Part shown: one piece after another, positions 25,801-37,800 of the stretch
Numbering within the stretch: position 1 is the first letter of the stretch
How the letters are laid out: each line of letters opens with the position of its first letter
NCBI GenBank assembly: GCA_943736015.1
Contig: OX031072.1
Span: 5,793,501-5,857,500 of the forward strand
DNA length: 64,000 nt
Direction: 5' to 3'
Source: Tridacna crocea
Taxonomy: Eukaryota > Mollusca > Bivalvia > Cardiida > Cardiidae
Program-made: the position numbers and the translations under genes
The notes under the pieces: generated by a model
The model's database searches: none
The model's input: the letters and a program-made list of their open reading frames with translations, nothing else
Told to the model about the DNA's origin: nothing

Positions 25801-28800
25801 TATTTTGAGCCCCATCCAATTTGTCATTTACAAATGATTTGACACAAGTGTAAAATTTTGTCGTCTGATAAAAGATGGGAAAATAAATTCTACTACACAA
25901 GCCATACATGGTAATTACGTTATCTACAATAGATCTAAGTTTTGTCTGCATTTTAGGAGGTCATGCATTTTTCTTCCTTTCAGACAGTCCTATTTCTTCA
26001 CATCGGCATATTATTTCAATAACCAACTCTTGTGGGAGGGTGACAATTCTGTTTTTGTTGGAGAGGGGTATTGGATTAGAATTCCAGAAGATCGGAACGT
26101 TGTTCACCGAGTTGTATATGCATATGGTGGTAAGTTTGCAATGTAATAAGCTTGACCAGTTGACCGCTATTGTCTGCATGAACAGTCCAATTGTTTTTAA
26201 AAATCAGAAGAAGAAGCCTTTTAACGTATAGTTGGAAAAGAAAATGCTGGAAACCAGCAATTTCTGCTTTTTCCACAATGGTTTTTTCACTGTTGTTTGT
26301 TATTTTTTGGGAAAAGAAAATGCTGGAAAGAAACCAGCAATTTCTTCATTTTCCACATTTAACCCTTTAACAGATGACAAATTTTTGGACTTGTCCAAAC
26401 TGAGAGCATTTGCAGACGACAAAAAAAATATGACTGAAAAGTTAAAATTTGCTATTGGAAGGGTAGAAAACATTGTAGAAAAAGGAGAAAATGCAGGTTA
26501 CCAGCATTTTCTCCTTTTCCTACAATGTTTTCTAAAGCCTTCTTTTTCAGGGTCATCAAAAGTGGTCATTGTGTGGTAAAGGATTAAGCCCTTACCAACT
26601 GGCATGGTATTAGAGCCCAGCCAGATAGCTCAGTGCTTAGCTTATCTTACTTGTGACCTTGTTGTTGCTGGTCAGATACTCTGTTGAGGCAAAATTTCTT
26701 TCCATTGATTCTTTGCCTGACACCTCTATTACAAGTGGGAAAAGTAGTCAGTAACAAGGAAAGAAAGTTGTGTGAGAACTGCTGCAAGAAAGCCACAAAA
26801 CACATGAATAGGTGCACTGATCAACATGAGTGTGCTGTAATATTTAGAATTTATGTTTACCAACTATTCTAAATAGCATTGATATACCCCTGCAAAACGA
26901 ATGTTTTTGGGTATACTTGAATCAGCCTGTCTGTGTGTTCGTCTGTATACAAAATACTAGTAATTTTGTGTCGCAAACTTCTCCCACAGTTTTCCTTCAA
27001 TTGTACTGAAACTTTGTACATATACTGATCATATATTGAAAATTTGCAAGATGTAATTTTCATGTGTCAACTCTTCCTGGTTGAGAAATCATCTCCCCTT
27101 GAACTTGACATTTTTTTCTGTCAAAGCACTGGCAGGATTCAGTGACAGCTCTTGTTTGTCTGATTTTCAAGAATTTTCCAAAACTCCAAGTAACACAGTT
27201 TCTGATTGGCTGTTACTTCCAAAGTGTAGAACTAGACTTAAATTGCTTTGAGAATGTTTTGTAAATACAAACCATGCTGTTTTTCAGGATCAAGACTTAA
27301 CCTGGATGGTTACGGTTGGATGAATTTAAGTAGCAGCCATCCAGCCAACTATATTTGTGAGATAGACAGACAGACAGCGTCCACTCTGGACTTCTTGGAT
27401 AGAGATTTTGGTGAGGACAGATGTGCTTTCTTGCAAATATAACAAAGTCTGTAGGAGATAAATAGGATCTGACATGAGTTGGCATTGAAATAAAATTTTA
27501 TTTATCCTTTACCACACAGCAGAATTTTAGACTTATCCAAATCGAAAGGATCTGTAGTTGATAGTTTCACAGTGGCTCAAATGATGCACTTTTTTCTTTG
27601 ACAGAGTAGAAAACTTTCTGGGAAAAGGAGAAAATGCTGGTTACCAGCATTTTCTCCTTTTCCCACAAAGTTTTCAAAAGGCCTCTTCCTCAGGGTCGTA
27701 AAAAGACTGTTGGTCCAATGACTTGGTGCCTAAAGTAAATGGTCTGAGTGTTTGACATTAAATTCAGTTTCACATAGAAACACTTCATATAAATATAGGA
27801 ACATGCAAATCAGTAAAGATAGAATTTCCTGATTCCATGAATGAGGTTTAATTTTTTTTGAAAAGGTCTATGAATAAATGCATTGGTGAATTCATCTTTT
27901 CAGAAAATTCTTGGTTAGAAAGCCAGTTCATATACATATATTTTGAAATGTTATTTAACCCTTTAACAAACAATTTCTGGTTTTCTCAACTCTGATAAGA
28001 AAACTTTTGAAAACATTGTGGGGAAAGGGGAAAATGCTAATAACCAGCACTTTCTCCTTTTCCCACAATGTTTTCTACCCTTCCCATTAAAAATTTCAAT
28101 TTTGTAGTCACATTAAGTTTGTAGTCTGCAAACTCTTTCGATTTGCATGAATCTAACTTTTTGTTGTTTGGTAAAGAGTTAACCTTTTACCACACAATCC
28201 TGACTTTGAACACCCCTGTGAAAGAAGTCACGTGAAAAAATTGAAGGAAAAGGAGAAAATGCTGGTAACCAGCATTTTCTCCTTTTCCCTAAATGTTTCC
28301 TTCCCTTCCAGAAACAAATTTGAATTTTTCAGTCACATAAATTTTGTCATCTGCAAATGCTGCCAATTTGGACTAGTTGTCAGTTGGTAAAGGTTTTATG
28401 AGCAGGAAAGAAACAAAATATTTTGTTTGAGGACAAAAATTCAAGGGAATTTGCTACCTTAATTCAGTCACATACTTTTCAAATTTGTATTTCACAGACT
28501 ATGGGATCGGTATCACTGATCCCAGAGAGATTGAGAGAGGCCCAGCAGTGGACTTGCAGCCACACAGCACTGTGGTAGGTTGAAAGTTACTAGATAGCAC
28601 TGATTGTTCAAGTGTAGTATACTGGTTTATCCAACAGATAGATGTAAAAGGTATAATGTAGCTGGGTACAGGTATTTGGTGATATATCTTGCGGCTGTAT
28701 CGACATGTGGTTTGGTAGCTCAGTTGGTTAGAGTGCAGGAACGGTATTTCTGAGGCCCTGGGTTCGAATCCCGGTCGAGCCGTGATAGTTTTCACCACCT

Positions 28801-31800
28801 GTTACATTGGCACCCGACGTAAAAAAACCCTCTTATTAGAAATATAGGTTAGCAGTGATTCAGGGATTCGTGGATGAATCTTCATGTGGCGGGGGAGTAT
28901 GTAAAATACTGGTCTATCCCACAGATAGATGTAAAAGGTATAATGTAGCTGAGTACAGGTATTTGGTGATATATCATGCGGCAACATGTGGTTCAGTGGC
29001 TCAGTTGGTTGGAGTGCAAAATATATGATTCCAATAACAAACTTGGTGTGATTTCATTACAATTTTCCATCTAAAAAGATTTTTAGGAAAAAAAAAAATT
29101 CCCTACCCACAGTATCTCGGACTGAAACCCTAAACACAGATATTTTTTTGCTAGAACACATGATTGTTAGAACACAAAATGGTTTAATGAAATGTTAAAC
29201 CATCAGTAGGTGCAAAAAATGTTTTGGGATAGACATGAAAATTAGAAACTGTCAGGTAACCCAGATCAAATACATGTATATCATTTGTTTTGGCCTTACT
29301 TCAAATTTTAATCCTGAGAGCCCAGGAATCATAAGTAGTTGTTTGTTTGTTTTTTCAAATAGTAGAAACAGCCTAAGTGTTGCAATGTCAAGGCTTTTGT
29401 GGCTAGAACATATTACAAAACAGCAGCTGATGTAGATCTGAGATCAAACTGCACATTTTGTACAGTCTGATCTTGATCTACATCATCTGCAAAAGCAGCA
29501 TTGTTCTAAGTACTCTAATGTTCTCAATTCTAAACTTAAAACATCGTAAAAACAGCATATAATACAAAATTAACCCTAATCTTGCTACGTAGCTAAAATG
29601 AAATTTTCAGTTCGTTAGTATAACCCCAAAAATTGCTTTTTCAAAGGTATGTTTCAGGGAATGATATTTTCTTAGCGGACAGTGTAGATCCAAGATCAGA
29701 CTGCACAGAATGTGCAGTCTGATCTTAATCTAGGCTGTCCATAAAAGTTCAGTAAGTTGCGCATAGCACCCCAAAGGTTAACTTGCAATACATGTACTTG
29801 ATTACAGTTTGTTGATGGAGCCATCACTGTAGAGCTAGAATGTGGAGCCACAGGGAATCCTTACCCCTCCTACACCTGGTATAAAGAAACCCTGGATGGA
29901 GTTGTGAACGTTCAAGACATCGCTAGTGACAGGTATTTTCTGTCTTTTTAACTGTTTGCTCACAATTTCTTGGTTTTAACCCATTACCACACAATCCCTA
30001 CTTTTGACGCTCCCGAGAAAGAAGCCTTTTGAAAACACTATGGGAAAAGGAGAAAATGCTGGTAACCAGCATTTTCTCCTTTTCCCACAGTGTTTTCTAC
30101 CCTTCACACACGATGTTTTCTTCCCTTCACAAAACGAATTTCAAATTTTCGGTCACCATTATTTTGTCGTCTGCAAGTAGCTCTACTTTCGATTTTGATG
30201 AACCTAAAATATTGTCATTTGGAAATAAGTTAACTATTTCAGTACCGAAAAAATCCAACTTTTCGATCTAGAATTAGGTTCAAATACTTGCAGTTACAAG
30301 GCAGCTCTTGTTCAGAAATTCCTAGCTAAGAGGATAGTGTAGAACTAAAACATGAAATTGGTTGTACACATACACGTAAGTATTTAATGTCACTTGTGAA
30401 GTGAGTTTCTATAACTTAGGTCATTTAATTTCTCAATGATTTAATAACAAAATACATCCACTGTGATTTGGACAGTTCCAAACATTGATCCTGCTCATCA
30501 TGGGATTTAGAACTGGGACTTCTAGTGTGAGAAACCAACACTTCATCCCTATATCCCTGTCTATTGTTTTAGGTACACACTATCTGGGGGCAGGTTCACC
30601 ATACAGGACCCTGAGAATGAAGATATTGGTACTTACCATTGCGAGGCGGAGAATGGAAAGGGCAAAGTTCTTAGTGATAAAGCAAGACTCATTTATGGAT
30701 GTCAGTATTTTACTCATTACCAAATGGCATAGTTTTAGACTTGTCCAAATTTACCGCATTTCTGAACAATTCCATGCATACCTTTACCAAACAATCCCTG
30801 GTTTTTATGACCCAAATTTCAATTTTTGAGTTACATTTATTTCGTTGTCTGCAAGTGCTTTCAATTTGGACCAGTCTAAAACTTTGTTGTTTGGTAAAGG
30901 TTTATTCAAATGTGGGTTCTATGATGGGATTTGTCCTGAAAGGGTAGAAAATTCTGCAGGAAAAGGAGAAAGTGCCGGATACTAGCATTTTCTTCTTTTC
31001 CCACAGTGCTTTCGAGACCCCTCTGTGTCAGGGTAATAAAGCTTGGGCACTTCTGGTAAAGGGTTAAAGAAATCACAGATAAGAGCCCTTTCACAGAAAA
31101 TTCGACAGTACAGAAGACAATCATTATTTTCAAATCAGCCAAAAGCCACTGTCTTCCTTTGTACAAGGTTGAACGAGGTACAGGGTAAAACCTTTAACGA
31201 TCGCTTCATATGTTTACTGTGTGGAAAGGAGAAAAGCAGGTGCTCATCTTGCCCTTGAATAGTCTGCAACTTTGTAGGAAAACTTTGACATTTTATCATA
31301 TCTCTGTTGTCACTTAGGATGTTTATTTCCAACTTGGACTAGTTGTTAAGTCTTTACCAAACAACAGAATTTTGGACAAATCCAGATTGAAAGCGTTTGC
31401 AGATGACAGAATAAATGTTAATCCAAAATTGAAATTTGATTTTGAAAGGGTAGAAAACATTGTGGTGAAAACATTTCCATAATGTTTTCAAAAGCTTTTT
31501 TTCTCAGGGTCGTCAAAAGGGATTGTGTAGTAAAGAGATAACCTGTTACCACACAATCCCTACTTTGACGACCCTGAGAAAGAAGCCTTTAGAAAGAATT
31601 GTAGGAAAAGGAGGAATGCTGGTAACCAGCATTTTCTCCTTTTCCCACAATGTTTTCTACTGTGATATTTTATGATATCTCTGTCATTACTGAAGAAATT
31701 TACGATTTACCAAGGTCTTAACCCTTTACTCCATAGATTCTCATTTCTATGCATCGCTTGTAGGAGCCTTTGGAAAACATTGTGGCAAAAGGTGAAATTG

Positions 31801-34800
31801 CTCATTACGAGCAATTTCACCTTTTGCCACAATGTTTTCTATGCTATCAAAAGGTGTCATATGCATATAACAAACAGCTTCATCCTTGCTGTTATTTAGG
31901 GTCAATTAGAGATACCATAGAAATGCCCCATGGGGTAAAGGGTTAACTAACTAAAGGAAACCCATACAACAAGAGCAGGTAGCTAACAATATATTATGCA
32001 GTTATGCCCCTTTTTTGACTATCATTAACTGCACTCCAGCAAAGCAATGCTCTCGTGTTTTCTTTGGATGTTTTCAATTTGAAAAAAAAAATAGAATTTT
32101 ATTTGGTAAAGAGTTAAGTTTCCAATATATAAACATTAAAACATTTTGGTAAATTGTTACAAGAAATGTCCTGGTACAAGACATGAAAATCAACTGGCAT
32201 TGGAAATGAGATAATGAAGATTTTCTTTTCCAGATTTAGATTTTTTCTATTTCAGATTTAGAAGATTTCCAGAACATAGACCCAGAGCCAGTGTACGCAG
32301 CCACCTTCAAAGGCACCAAAATGAGTTGTAATGCCCCCTCTCACTCTCCAGGTAAATTCCACCACTTGCCGTCTCTAATTTGTTCCAATCTACCATCACA
32401 CAATCCCATGTTTTTAAAATCATCAGGAAGTTGACTCTACATAACATTGTTGAGCAATAAGAAAAGGCAGTATTTTTTCCCTCACTCAAAATGTTTTCTA
32501 CCTAATCTTACCTTATCTGTGATGCTTTCAGTATGTGTAACCTAGCAATAAATCTAATATATTGTGATATGCAAAATATTAGATTATATTGCATAATTGT
32601 TAAAACTTCCCTTTTTCTTCACAAAATTAATCTTTCTTTGAGATCTACATTTGTCGAGTCTTTTATGTTTTAATACAAAGGATTTTGATGCAGTTTGGCA
32701 TTTTTATCCCAATTGTTAAGATTTACTGGACATGTTTTTACATGTTCTAGATTTAATCAGTTAGTTTCTTTTATCAATCAAGTCTGCTCTTAGCACCTTT
32801 GATTTTGGAATGTTAAGATCTAATCTTTTGTCACCATATTTGATTAGATGTGAAACCATAGCTTACCTCTGGTAAAACCTAATGTTAATCACTTTATATC
32901 TATTGGTTAATTCCCCCATGTATATTTCATTGGTTACTTAAAATATTAATTTTAAAATTTCATTGGTCTAGTGACTATGTTTCTAAGTAATATAAAATAT
33001 ATAGTTTTTCATGTAGAGACACACTTAGTTAGACACTAATCAGAGAAACTTAGAATTAAGAGAGAATTCAATATAACGATCTAAACATAACTTTATCAGT
33101 GCTTGTCTAAATCAGAAAATGTTATAAGTTCAATGAATTAAATAATATATCCACAAATACTATTATACACTTTAATAAAGGTATCAATATGGAACTGGAC
33201 TTGGACTTCAGTGTTGTATCTTAGTAATCAGGGACTTGGATCCCTGACCTTGCAAACATGTTTACATGTGAATCTTGTGGCTGCGGGCTAAGACTGCCTC
33301 TGCCTTACTGTTTGAAAGTTGATTCCCCGACGACAGCAGCCGAGTGCCATTTGACCCTTGGTCACATATGTATCAAACACTGTACTGTCTTGTAAGAAGT
33401 TTATTCTAACATGACACCTGAATTCGGCTCTATAAACACAGTGCATCAAAAGCTTGGTAAAATCTACGCTATTTTATGTAGAATCACATCATTCTGTATA
33501 AAGTAAATAAGTAAGTTATTCAATGGAATATTATCTGCACCCTCATTTTCACACTTAAGTATGAACTTACTTTCCTTTGATGAACTCTTTGCCACACAGC
33601 CCCAACTTTTAACAACCCTGAGAGAGAAACCTATGAAAAACATTGTAGGAAAAGGAGAAAATGCTGGTAACCAGCATTTTCTCCTCTTCCTACAATGTTT
33701 TCCACCCTATCAGAGTCAGAAATCATCATATTAACAAGATTTAATTTGTTGTCTGCAGATGCTTTGAATTTGGTCCAATCCAAAAATTTGCTGTTTGGTA
33801 AAGAGTTAAGAGTTGGTCAATCTTCATTCTATTGTGGTTCATTGTTCAATAAACCACATTGTGAATTATTGAGGCACAATAAATAAACCACAAGGGCAAT
33901 ATTATTTATTGAGCCTCATAACTCACAACTGTGGTTTACTCTTACATCTCAAAAAATCCCAAACAGACATATCTGTTCTTGAAATAAGACTCAGATGATT
34001 GCAATTTTTAACCCTTTACCACACTATGACAACTTTTGACGACCCTGAGGTGGAATCCTTTTGAAAACAAAGTGGGAAAAGGAGAAAATGCTGGTAACCA
34101 GCATTTTCTCCTTTTCCCACTATGTTTTCTACCCTTTCCAAATCAAATTTTAATGGTTTCAGTTTGGACTAGTCCAAAATTTGTCGTGTGGGAAAGAGTT
34201 AAGGAGTCCAAGCAAAAGCAGCCATTGTAGGTTACCAATTAGACAGCCAGCATGTTTTATTTACTCTGATCTTGATGTACATGTGCTGCAAATCCAGTTA
34301 TAGTAGTGCGAGGAGCCGAAGGGTCTACTTGCTGAAAAATTGTACCAAAGAAACCATTTTGAAATGTTGAATTTCAACTTTCAAAGTGGGATAGAAAAAA
34401 TATATCAAATCCAATTACCTTCTGTTTGGAGAAGTCTACAGTTTTGTCCTTTGGTAAAGCATTCGTTGACATACTTCTATTTTTAGGGGTCACTTTTGAA
34501 TGGTTTAAGAATCAGGCCACCAATATCTTCATCTGGCCCGACAATGCCAACTTTTTTGTGTCATATTCCGGCTACTTGTATGTTTCGGAGGTACAGCCTA
34601 CAGATGCCAACAAACGTTATTTCTGCATGGTGACCCTCATACCAACAGACGATTATGTCTTGGCCAAAGCTAACGCTCCAAGTGTCAGCAACCTGGGTCT
34701 TCTGATGTTGTTAACCTCTGAGGGAAGTGAGTGCTTTGAGAATTATTAACCCTTTTCCAAACAATCACAAGTTTTTAGAACCCAAAGAAAAGAGACCATA

Positions 34801-37800
34801 CAAAACACACTAGTAAAAGTAGAAAATGCTGATAACAAGCATTTTCACCATCTCCCACAATGTTTTCTATCCTTTAAATGCATATATGATAGCCACTTTT
34901 TTTAACAGCTGACTTCTTCTTTAGGTAGACTTGGTGTTTGACATTCGGAAAATTGAAAAGCTTGGATGGAGGTCAGCCTTGGCGGACTGTGCTGGCTAGA
35001 CCAGAGTCGATACTTTTCACAGATGGATTAAGTCCCCTTTTGACGGAGCATGGCTCATTTGATAGTTCAGTATTTATCAGGGCCCATATTCACCAACCAT
35101 TCTTTAGCACATTCTTAGTCTTATTTTTCAGAATTTTGTCAGTGTAAAAGTAATAGAACTTCTTATTGGCTAAACCATTTGGTTTAGCCAATCAGAAGTT
35201 CTGTTACTTTCACAGTTAGATTTGTTAGTTCAGTATTTATCAGGGTCCGCATTCACCAATCATTCTTTAGAATATTTGTAGTCTTATTCTTCAGAATTTT
35301 GTCTAAGTGAAAGTAACAGAACTTCTGATTGGCTAAACCATTTAGTTTAGCCAATCAGAAGTTCTGTTACTTTCACAGTTAGATAATCTTGAAGAATAAG
35401 ACAAAGAATGTTCTTAAGAATGCTTGGTGAATACAGACCCAGGTCTACCAAAAGGAATTGATTTCTACCTAAAAAATTGATATTTGATCCTTAACTCTTT
35501 ACCACATGACAATATTTTAGACTGGTTCAAATTGAAAGCATTTGCAGACGACAAAATAAAAGTGACTGAAAATTTGAAATTTGTTTTGTGAAGAGTAGAA
35601 AACATTGTGGGAAAAGGAGAAAATGCTGGTTACCAGCATTTTCTCCTTTTCCCACAGTGTTTTCTAAAGGCCTCTATCTCAGGGGTGTCAAAAGTAGGGA
35701 TTGTATGGTAATTGGTTAACTATAATTATATTCCCTTACACTTACAAACCAAGTTTCTGAATGTCAAGTTAAAACTGTCAGATATTACCTTTCAACTCTT
35801 CACATATTTGCTTTAATATTAAAACCCGTTTCTAAACAATAAACTATTCCAAAATTTGTTTTATTCAAGGCACTGATAATGACTATGGACCAATATTAAA
35901 CACCCATGCCTTTCCGTCCCCAGCTCTGGTTGGGCGTACCATCAGAATAGAGTGTATTGCATATGGAAGGTAAGTTATTTAATAATTTCTTATGAAACTT
36001 TCATTGTTTACCTACAAAAGTGTACCAATTTTTCCCATAGGCAAACTTTACAGACCATCAGTCAAATGTTTGGATGAAAAAGGTTCTTTAACCAAACGAG
36101 AAAGTTTTAGAGTTGTCTAAATTAAAAGGACTCGCAGACAACAGTTTGAAAGTAACCAAAATGATGATTTTACTCTTTGAAAGAATGAAAAAAAACAATG
36201 TATTTTCAAACTGTATTGGAATCACATGGCAGCTCCACAAAACACTAGTTTTCAGCATGTATTATTTTAAGCATTCTAGATGCCTACCTTTAGATTATCA
36301 GGCTATGTCCAGTAGATTAAAATTTGCTAGGTCACCCTGTCTTCTGTGTACTTCTTACCTATTTTTAAAGCTAAATTTTCTGAAAGTGGCCATCAGTTGG
36401 ACTGACACACAATTACAGATTGTCATTTTCAGAATAATTGTCGCAAAGATCCTTTTAGTCCTTTATTTTAATTCTCTGCGCATTGGGTGTTATTTTAAAC
36501 AAGTCCGTAGTTTCAGTTTACTTCCTTTATTTTCATTCTTTATTTTATTCATCTATTTATAAGCCAAAATATAACAGCAACGAAAACAATCTTCTTCATT
36601 ATTTTTAATTAGCTGACCAACAACAGCTATCCAAAGAACCTTTTTTATTTTCATTTCTTTGTTTTTCTTCTTATTTTAATTAGCCGATTTTACAGCTATC
36701 GAAAGAACACTTTTACGTTCTCTTTTATTCTCGTTTGCTTTCCAAACTCCTTTTCAAAACTCCCCCTTCGTCATTCAAACCCTGTTATTTATATGGTTTT
36801 AGTGCTCCGTTGGCTCCGCTGCATGAAAATCATATGAAACATAAGAATCAGTTGAAACCCAAGCAGCGCACCAAAGGAGCAATAAACGGAGTATAACTTT
36901 AACTTGGCATAAAACCGGAGTCTTACCGGAGTAGACAAAAATGTACTCTTACTACATGAGATAACTGAAATTAGCCAAACAGGCGATTTAACAAGTAATA
37001 TTTGAAAACATTGTGACAAAACGATAAAAAACTCGCAGAATTCGCGACACTCCCACCTGAGGGAAAATCAAATAATGAGTTAATGAGAACTCAAAATTTA
37101 ACACATTCTTTAAAATCAGTTAGTTGAAGTTCAGAAAGTTAAAAATTATTTCAGTATGACAACTGTCCCTTATTTTCTTTATGCTCTTGATTCCACCGCT
37201 GGCCCAGTCTTAAATGTCTTGCCTTTAGATTTGAAATATTATTTGAAGGTTGTTGACGAACATCGTTAACACCCTAATCCAGAGTTCACTCAGCAGATTT
37301 TAGTGGTCTAAACAGCACTTCTTGGCTCTTCAATGGACCCTTTTTACATTTAGCCTTTTTCAGACATTTAATGAACCGTAAAGTATAGATAGGTATTCTG
37401 AATAACCTACTAATCAAAGAAAATTTATTTGTGTTCAAGGAAAACTGAGATGTCGGACCAACCACAGACTGTTTATTTACGTTATGATTTGCGCTAAGCA
37501 TTTTGACTTCCTCTTTATTTTGATGCTGCTCATTGTTTCTGTGTACAGAGGTCCTCATTTTTTCTTCCATAGTCGAGTCCTTTATTCCAATACTATCGAT
37601 AGTCCGAAAGTCTTCGAATTCAGGTTTCATTTGGATCACATTTACAGAACTTATCAACGCTTCATTCTTCGTCAAATTTGATTCGTGGGAAAGAATCAGT
37701 AAGTTTGTTTCATTCACAGCTTTGTTTACTTCACTTGTACGTCCAGTCAGGATCCAACCGAATTTAGAACTAAGTAGATATAATCCGGGCTGCAGCTCAA

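Noticed and set aside
28708-28792. Possible tRNA gene
   Set aside because: A and B boxes are good but no complete cloverleaf with a clear anticodon loop can be drawn, and the upstream part is a duplicated repeat. SINE head is the better call.
36113-36562. 149-codon open frame
   Set aside because: It runs from an HP fragment into the BEL/Pao LTR, so it is a mosaic of repeat sequence.
37156-37269. Plus-strand 37-codon frame inside the BEL/Pao element
   Set aside because: It is antisense to the element's own reading direction, short, and without any family mark.
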